This document shows positions 58,029 through 64,000 of a DNA stretch of 64,000 nucleotides, in pieces; the stretch's first letter is position 1, and each line of letters begins with the position of its first letter. This DNA comes from Pyrus communis (taxonomy: Eukaryota > Streptophyta > Magnoliopsida > Rosales > Rosaceae): contig NC_084803.1 of assembly GCF_963583255.1 (NCBI RefSeq), forward strand, positions 22,852,428 through 22,916,427. Reading direction: 5' to 3'. A model generated the notes under the pieces. It did not search any database, was not told the origin of the DNA, and saw only the letters and a list, made by a program, of their open reading frames with translations. Made by a program: the position numbers and the translations under genes.

Positions 58029-58861
58029 TGTTAACACAAAACCAGTACAGTCAGCCCTTAACCGGTTGGGGTTATAAAGCTCGATAATTGACATTAAGAT
58101 TTAAGTGGTTCACCCTAAAAACTGGGCTACGTTCATTGTGGCGGTCTGATATATATTTGAAGTGGATTACATTAGCTCTTTAAACAGTGTAGTGTAATTT
58201 TACTCTCTTGGTTTGACCACTTAGAAGAAGTATTTGGCCTTTTAATATAGGCCTTAAGTGAGCCCCAAAAGTATTGGTTTCTTAATTCTCTTATTGCCCT
58301 ATCATTTAATGGGTCGAATACGTAGATACGACCTATGAGCTATTCCTTTATTATCCACTCAATATGTGGAAAGGAAACGACATTTACACATAGCTAATTG
58401 CATCATTCCCCAGGTCGACGTGTCTCGATCACATTTCTCATTAGAGAGTGAAAAGCACTTATATGAGCTGTAAGCCTGACAACATTTATATCTCTTCATA
58501 GACTTCCTTTCCTGCCATTGGGCAACGCATGGTTGGGAGTTGATGTCTGGATAGACCTGTCTTTAGAGCTTCGTGCCGAAAAGTTATCATGTCTGCCAAC
58601 TGGCTTAAGCGCTCGGAAAATACTTTAAGTTCTGCGCTCGTCTCTTCTAGTCAGTAGACAATCCAAGGTCATGAGCGGTCTTATGGTGATCATCTTTCGT
58701 TCTCGTGGTGGATGTAAATAGTCATCTAGAATTCTTGGGCTGGCTTGCAGAACCAATGTCTTGATCTTCTCATTCTTTAATGGACTCTGTCTCCAAGCTC
58801 ATCTAGGGCCCAAAACCAATTATAAACTATTTTATAGATCTGAATGAACCCTGTGTTAACA
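58029..58861 (-). repeat. Gypsy 5' LTR (minus), 833 bp
   Basis: Both ends are TGTTAACA, an 8-bp perfect palindrome seen at 58029 and 58854. It is adjacent to the PBS. No partner 3' LTR is in the window. Confidence 0.75.
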
Positions 58862-60152
58862 GAATGAATCCGTTCCATTTAACTTATACTATTCTTTAGT
58901 GCCATTTGAACCAAAAAAAAAAAAAAAAAAAAAAAGAAAAATCCCTTTAGCACCATGCCATTGGAACTCGATCTTTAGCGGCAAGTTCTACATGTACTCT
59001 TGACGATATTCCCTTCACCGATTTGTTTTCTTTTGTTTTTTTTTTTTTTGTCCTTTTTAAAGGAAAAAGAAGCCGACAAAGGCAAATTAAACCGGGGAGA
59101 AAGTATCTTTACGAGTCAGAGGAGTCACATCCCCTGTTTAATTGGTCAAGGAAACAACAATGCAGTATAGCCTGTAAACTTAGCCGGTTTAAGCATTTTT
59201 TCTTGCTGTGAAAGGTACCAAACAAGGGGAGAAAAGGCTATTTTGTTTTTCGGCTGGAAATCTGATCAAGTGCGAGACCAGTGACCGAGAAAACGGGAAA
59301 CAGTAAGCCCCGATCATCAGGGTTTTTTCTTCTTCAAAATTAATAGAAGGCTCACTCCCTAGCTTTTAAGCTCAGTGATTTCGGAAGATTTGTGAAAAGC
59401 AGTACTACCGTCTGTAGATTTTCGTATATCCCTCGAGTGCTATCTTATCCAGCTAAACCTATGATGTAGTCAGTAAATCTATCTCAGAAGTCAGTTATTT
59501 ATTTGCAATGATTTTGTTTTGGTTAATTGTATTTTTTATGTTATCTCTTGGTAAAATGGTCATAGGAATTAGTGAGTTTTGTTGTGTGCAGTGGCAACAG
59601 TTTTAGGATTTTATGGGCGTAGGGTTCGTAGTAAGTTAGTAACTCAAGATAAAATACTCAAATCACGCTTGGGGTATTATAAAACGTTTTTCTTTTATTA
59701 AGGGTCAAAAATTTATACTGTTACTCAATTTAGTCTAGTTTTTATATATTTTTTTTCTTTTAATTAAATATTTTAATTTATACATTTTTAGTCTAAATTT
59801 TAATTAAAAATATTTAAATATGATAATCTAACCACTTTTCTCAAAAATAATTAAAGGGAATTTGTATTCCATCATATGATACCTACACTGTAGATTGATA
59901 AAATATATTTTAACATAAGGTAGAATATACAAATATAAATAAAACTTGATCCTACTTATTATCCAAGAAAATAGTCCAAGAAATGTAGATAAGTTGGTAG
60001 TACATATAACATAGATTAGTTAACACAATTAACATGTGATGGAGGTAGAAAAAAAAATTGAGATATGTATTAGTAGGGAGAAACAATATTTAATTATTAA
60101 ATTTAATCTTAAAATTAAGTAACAAATGATCCTATAGATAGACAACAATAAT
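58862..60152. other. Intergenic, no gene recognised
   Basis: It holds an A run (58913-58935), a T run (59037-59049) and AT-rich DNA. The 62-aa frame at 59023-59211 has no motif. The 59260-59470 part is less AT-rich and could be a leader or exon, but nothing supports a gene. Confidence 0.45.
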
Positions 60153-60161
60153 TTCAATTTA

Positions 60162-60658
60162 TAGTAAATTGTAGCAATGGACCCTTAATTTTAATCAAAT
60201 TTGAGCAATGGTCCCTCAACTAAAAACCCATTACCATTGGTCCCTCAAGTCATCAAAATGTGTAGTTATGGTCCTTTTTGTCAACTTTATTAGAATTTTG
60301 TCAAAATAAATTATGTTGGAAGGACCATGGCTACAATTGGGGTCACTCAACTCATCAAAATATGTAGCTATGGTCATTTTTGTCAACTTCATTAGAATTT
60401 TGTCAAAATGAGTTATGTTGGAATGACCATTGCTACAATTGGGTAAAAGTTGATGGACTGTTGCTCCAATTGGGTTAGAACTTAGGGACCATTGCTCTAA
60501 TTGGATTAAAGTTGAGGGATCAATGCTAATAGATTTTTAGTTGAGGGACCATAGCTGCACGTTTTGAAGAGTTGAGGGACCAATGGTAATGGATTTTTAG
60601 TTGAGGGAACCTTACTCCAATTAAGTTAAAGTTAAAGAACTATTGCTACAATTTACTC
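60162..60658. mobile_element. 497-bp long-TIR MITE with perfect 9-bp TSD
   Basis: The outer about 118 bases of each side are inverted copies (AGTAAATTGTAGCAATRG; CCCTCAACTAAAAAYCCATT; ACCATTGGTCCCTCAA). Direct copies of TTCAATTTA flank it at 60153-60161 and 60659-60667. The middle repeats TATGGTCMTTTTTGTCAACT twice. A 9-bp TSD and long TIRs point to a Mutator-like MITE. Confidence 0.9.
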
Positions 60659-60667
60659 TTCAATTTA

Positions 60668-61124
60668 ATCAATATAGAATACTGATGTTGATAATTAGTG
60701 AGTGGACATATCCAACAAAGTAGACTAAACCTAATAATGACTTACAAAATTGAACTTATATCAAGTTTACTCATGTTTTATGGGTATTAATTATAATTTT
60801 CAAATGTAAACGTCCCATTTTAACCAAAGTTAGGACAATATTTTGCGGTGACAATTTCGTTCTTTTTTAGTATATGCACTTCAAACATTAATGTTGTACG
60901 GGGTGAAATTTAAGATCACAATAAATATGTTCTTTTTTCTTTTTCTTTTTTTTGTCAAACACAATAAATATGTTCTATGATCACATTAAGTTAAGAGGAA
61001 TGCTAAGATCGATCACCAGTTATATTCTAAGATCACATTAAACATGCAGTCCAATGTTCCAAACAGTCAAGGCCGGTCTTGAGTTTTTAAATGTTCGGGG
61101 TGAAATTTCAAATGGTGCCCTATG
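60668..61124. other. Intergenic, no gene recognised
   Basis: AT-rich. AATAAATATGTTCT occurs twice (60920 and 60963). The end is the target of the LTR at 61125. Confidence 0.5.
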
Positions 61125-62931
61125 TGAAGGATATATTTGTGAAAACTAGTTCATTTGAGCAACATCTATGCATGCAATTAACAATTAAAAGGCAAAATCA
61201 TGCTTGTTGCACTCAAAAACAAAACTTTACCCATGAAATTCAAGGCCTAGTGAGTGTGGTGAGCCAAGACTCAACTCAAGAACAAAGTGAGTTGAGAAAT
61301 ATTATACCTTCGTTGATTCCTCTTTGTATAAGCAAAGGCTAATCACCCAAGAGATAGGGCCTTCATTCTTACTTCTTAGCTCCATGGATTTCTTGGATGA
61401 GGATGGTAGAATGGATTCTCCAAGTTCCCAAAATAGAGAACCTCTAAGTCTCCACACCAAGGAGAGCATTGATGAAGAGATGAGTGACCTAGAGGAAGGA
61501 AGATTGCTAGCTAAGTTCCTCTAGGGTGGCCGGCGTTCATTAGAGAATAGAGAGCTTTGTGTTCTCTTTTCTTGCCTTAGAAAACCCTAAGGATGAAATG
61601 GCTATAAAGTTGCCTTTATACTACCTCACAATGGAGTGGCAAACTTGCAATTAAGGCAAGTTCACTATCACTCTCTATATGGCCGGCCATTAAGGGTTCA
61701 TTGGGCTTTCAAGCCCTTTATGTTTTCAAGTTGTCATGCAACTTGAGTTAATGGGCTTGACATTCAAATCCCATTGGGTCTTGTGGCCCAAAACTAATCC
61801 AAGGTCTATAACAAACATATTCGTTTGATTAATTAACATATTAATTAATCCTAGACATAAATAATTAAACCATTTAATTATCCTTACTCATCTTCGTTGT
61901 TTCTTCAATCTCTACCTTACTCGGTGTACGATTCATTAGGTTCCTTTTAGTGAGGTAGTGGGCGATTAGAACTCTTCAAATCGATTGTGAATTGAAACTT
62001 ACTTTCAATTCTCCCTTTTGTGATTACTCACCTTTAGGGCTTCCATAAACCATGAGTGACACCTAGCAGTATGTCATGGCCACCCAAGCTAATCAGAAGA
62101 GGTGGAGAACCTATTCATTTTAGGATTACAATGCAATACAGTCTTTCTCTAATACAATACTCTTGACCACATTGTTTGGTTTGATAGTTATTCATGTCTA
62201 CTATCCAATGTGATTCTCTTACTTATATGATTACCTTGAATGTAATTTGGAATGACTTCCTAAATCTCATTCATACTCTGGCCACAGATTCTTAATCATA
62301 TCATAATGTATTCGCCCTCAAACGGTTTGAAGGCTAGAGATCCCTTGTTGCGCATTAACTTGCCTCTGTGGCTAAGTGGCTTAACCCTAACTATGTCGTG
62401 GACACGCTTTGACGGAGTGACTTTGACATAGTCAAAGATCAAGGACCTAACCACAAGACAACTATGATGCCTTAGGTCAAATAACTACTTTGCATTATCC
62501 TAACCATGAGTTCTCATGTGACATGAGTATGAGAACTCCTCGTTGATCATGTTCAGTGGACTCATTCTTTATTGAGCACCTACATGCTTGTCTTAGTGTC
62601 GATCACACCAATGACTCGAGACCAATCACTCTCCCAAAGAGAAGACATAGCATGTATTGATCTTAACGGACTGTCAATGCCCAATTGGCAATCCTATGAT
62701 TAGGAACGTTTAGGATATGTATAAGAAAGAGAATTGTCTCTTGAATCTAACTTCTTTAGATCACATTCTCCCAATTACATATTCCTTGGACTTATCGTTT
62801 AAGCATATAACATTTATATGACACGGCTTAAAACAATAATATTTGCCCTTTATATTAAACTAGATTAGTTTAATATGTGAAATGTCCGTAAAGTATCATC
62901 ATATGATTGGTTTGAGGGCACATTTCTAACT
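61125..62931 (-). mobile_element. Solo LTR of the Copia family
   Basis: It is homologous along both halves to the LTR at 52646-55892, in the same orientation. No PBS or coding sequence lies at its low-coordinate end. Flanks CTATG (61120-61124) and TTATG (62932-62936) are 4/5 alike, a possible worn TSD. It keeps about 0.4 kb in the middle that the other copy has lost. The 83- and 66-aa frames inside (61091-61524) are chance. Confidence 0.75.
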
Positions 62932-63665
62932 TTATGCAGATTGATTAATACTTTTATTTTATTTTATTTACAAACCCTATGCAGGTTTGAGGGCACATTT
63001 CCAACCCTATGTAGGTTGTAATAGTATTTTTGACTCATTGTTTCAGTTTATTGCAGTTATGAATGAGTCATTTACAAATTTACATTGAGGTTATGAAATT
63101 ATTGGGGTCATGAGCAGTCAATGAACACATATTGGCTCAGCCACTAAGTTTTATTAGACTAGACTAGACTATCATTGAACTAGACTGACTAACTCCTAGT
63201 ATACTCCAGTATTTGTTATCATGCGGGACTAACATTAATGATTTTAGCCGGGAGTCGTAGGGACTCATAGAGTCGTTAGAGGTTCTTAGTGAGAGTTTCT
63301 GAAAATAATGGGACGAGCTAAGACCTGCTTCATTCATTTGCCATGCTAGTCTACTTATTCTCTACGCAGCTTGCCGCACATCCATCGGAAAAGCTTGGAC
63401 TTTCATAGCCTTTATCATTGAATCGTCGACCTAACGCACCAACTGCCCCAACAGGTCTCAAATAGCTGGGTTCCAGCTCCAAGAAGAGTTTGGATCGGCT
63501 GGATCTGGGGCCTGGAAAAATGAAAGTGGTTTGATTTTTGATACCTAATCTTCTAAATCCAGAAGATAAAACCCAAGTGATAAAACAGCAAAAAAAATTT
63601 ACAAAATCACTCACAACGTTAGGTCTTGCATGGACGTGCAGGTGAATCAGAGCAAGCTTTTCTCC
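62932..63665. other. End region; one unassigned minus frame
   Basis: The 125-aa minus frame at 63351-63728 includes SSRSKLFLELEPSYLRPVG but has no domain I recognise, and its start lies in the purine-rich duplication. I would not call it a gene. TTTGAGGGCACATTTCYAAC occurs at 62911 (end of the Copia LTR) and again at 62987, so a copy of the LTR edge is repeated 75 bases on. Confidence 0.4.
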
Positions 63666-63670
63666 CTTTT

Positions 63671-63910
63671 TGTGATTTGAGATCAAGAAGGCAAAGAGAG
63701 AAAGGGGAAAAAAGGAAGAGGGACACAAGCTAGTCCAGGAAGAAAATGAGGAGATGGACGGAGAAAAGTAGGAAGCAAAGGTTTTTCCTATTCTACAATT
63801 TGAGATCGAGATGGCAAAGAAAGAGATGGGACAAAAAGAGGGAGATAGATGGAAGTTAGCCCAGGAAGAAAAGAGGGAGATGGACGGATAAAAATAGGAA
63901 GAAGAGGTTT
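63671..63910. repeat. 123-bp purine-rich tandem duplication
   Basis: ATTTGAGATCRAGAWGGCAAAG...GGAGATGGACGGA occurs at 63675 and 63798. The two copies are in step with several substitutions. Confidence 0.8.
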
Positions 63911-64000
63911 ATAAATTTTTTTTTTTTTAAAAAAAGACAGAAGTATTAATAAAACATTAATAAATATGAATTAAATAATATAATATTAAAATTTTTTATT

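Noticed and set aside
63351..63728. 125-aa minus frame as a gene
   Set aside because: No recognisable domain, its start lies in a duplicated purine tract, and it is not supported by splice or promoter signals.

Overview
This 64 kb window is plant nuclear DNA, A+T-rich and full of transposable elements. It has split genes with GT..AG introns, intact TGT..ACA long terminal repeats (LTRs) with 5-bp target-site duplications (TSDs), MITEs, a tRNA-derived SINE and a LINE tail. The proteins are clearly eudicot. The repeat types look Rosaceae-like (apple/pear group), but that is an impression, not a proof. No bacterial, organellar or CRISPR signal was seen.

Genes. Five host genes were rebuilt by eye from reading frame and splice sites. 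They are an intronless UGT91-type UDP-glycosyltransferase (2678-4108, +); a six-exon gene for a glutamine-rich nuclear protein with a histone-fold-like segment, possibly a SAGA/TFIID-type subunit (4450-7917, -); a seven-exon class VI receptor-like cytoplasmic kinase (31672-34327, +, possibly with an extra first exon at 31122-31134); a small membrane-anchored TPR protein (34955-35596, +); and a nine-exon AINTEGUMENTA-like AP2 gene of AIL6/PLT3 type with a 9-nt microexon (36315-40976, -). They form no pathway or operon. They are ordinary plant genes in two islands (2.6-7.9 kb and 31-41 kb) separated by repeats.

Repeats. At 0-0.24 kb and 11.9-12.2 kb are two tails of hAT transposases. At 7.98-8.52 kb a LINE 3' end, itself split by a MITE, abuts the promoter of the histone-fold gene. 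At 13.27-24.97 kb is a complete but dead Ty3/gypsy chromovirus with TSD TTTGA, 22 in-frame stops and a 2.4 kb solo LTR (TSD ACTGT) inside its 5' LTR. At 41.5-45.7 kb is a FAR1/FRS (MULE-derived) pseudogene flanked by inverted repeats that include its own start codon. From 46.5 to 58.9 kb is a stack of broken elements: an LTR on +, an antisense Copia with a SINE and a 5' LTR, a solo LTR inside that LTR, and an antisense gypsy element carrying a MITE. At 60.16-60.66 kb is a long-TIR MITE with a 9-bp TSD, and at 61.1-62.9 kb a second LTR of the Copia family.

Nothing here is clearly a wholly new system. The strongest candidates for a second look are the inverted-repeat FAR1 element, the LINE/MITE insertion that now forms the upstream region of a gene, the solo LTR with an internal 908-bp tandem duplication, and the AIL6 microexon intron with a microsatellite at its splice donor. 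All coordinates were read by hand, so splice sites may shift by a few bases and repeat edges by tens of bases.
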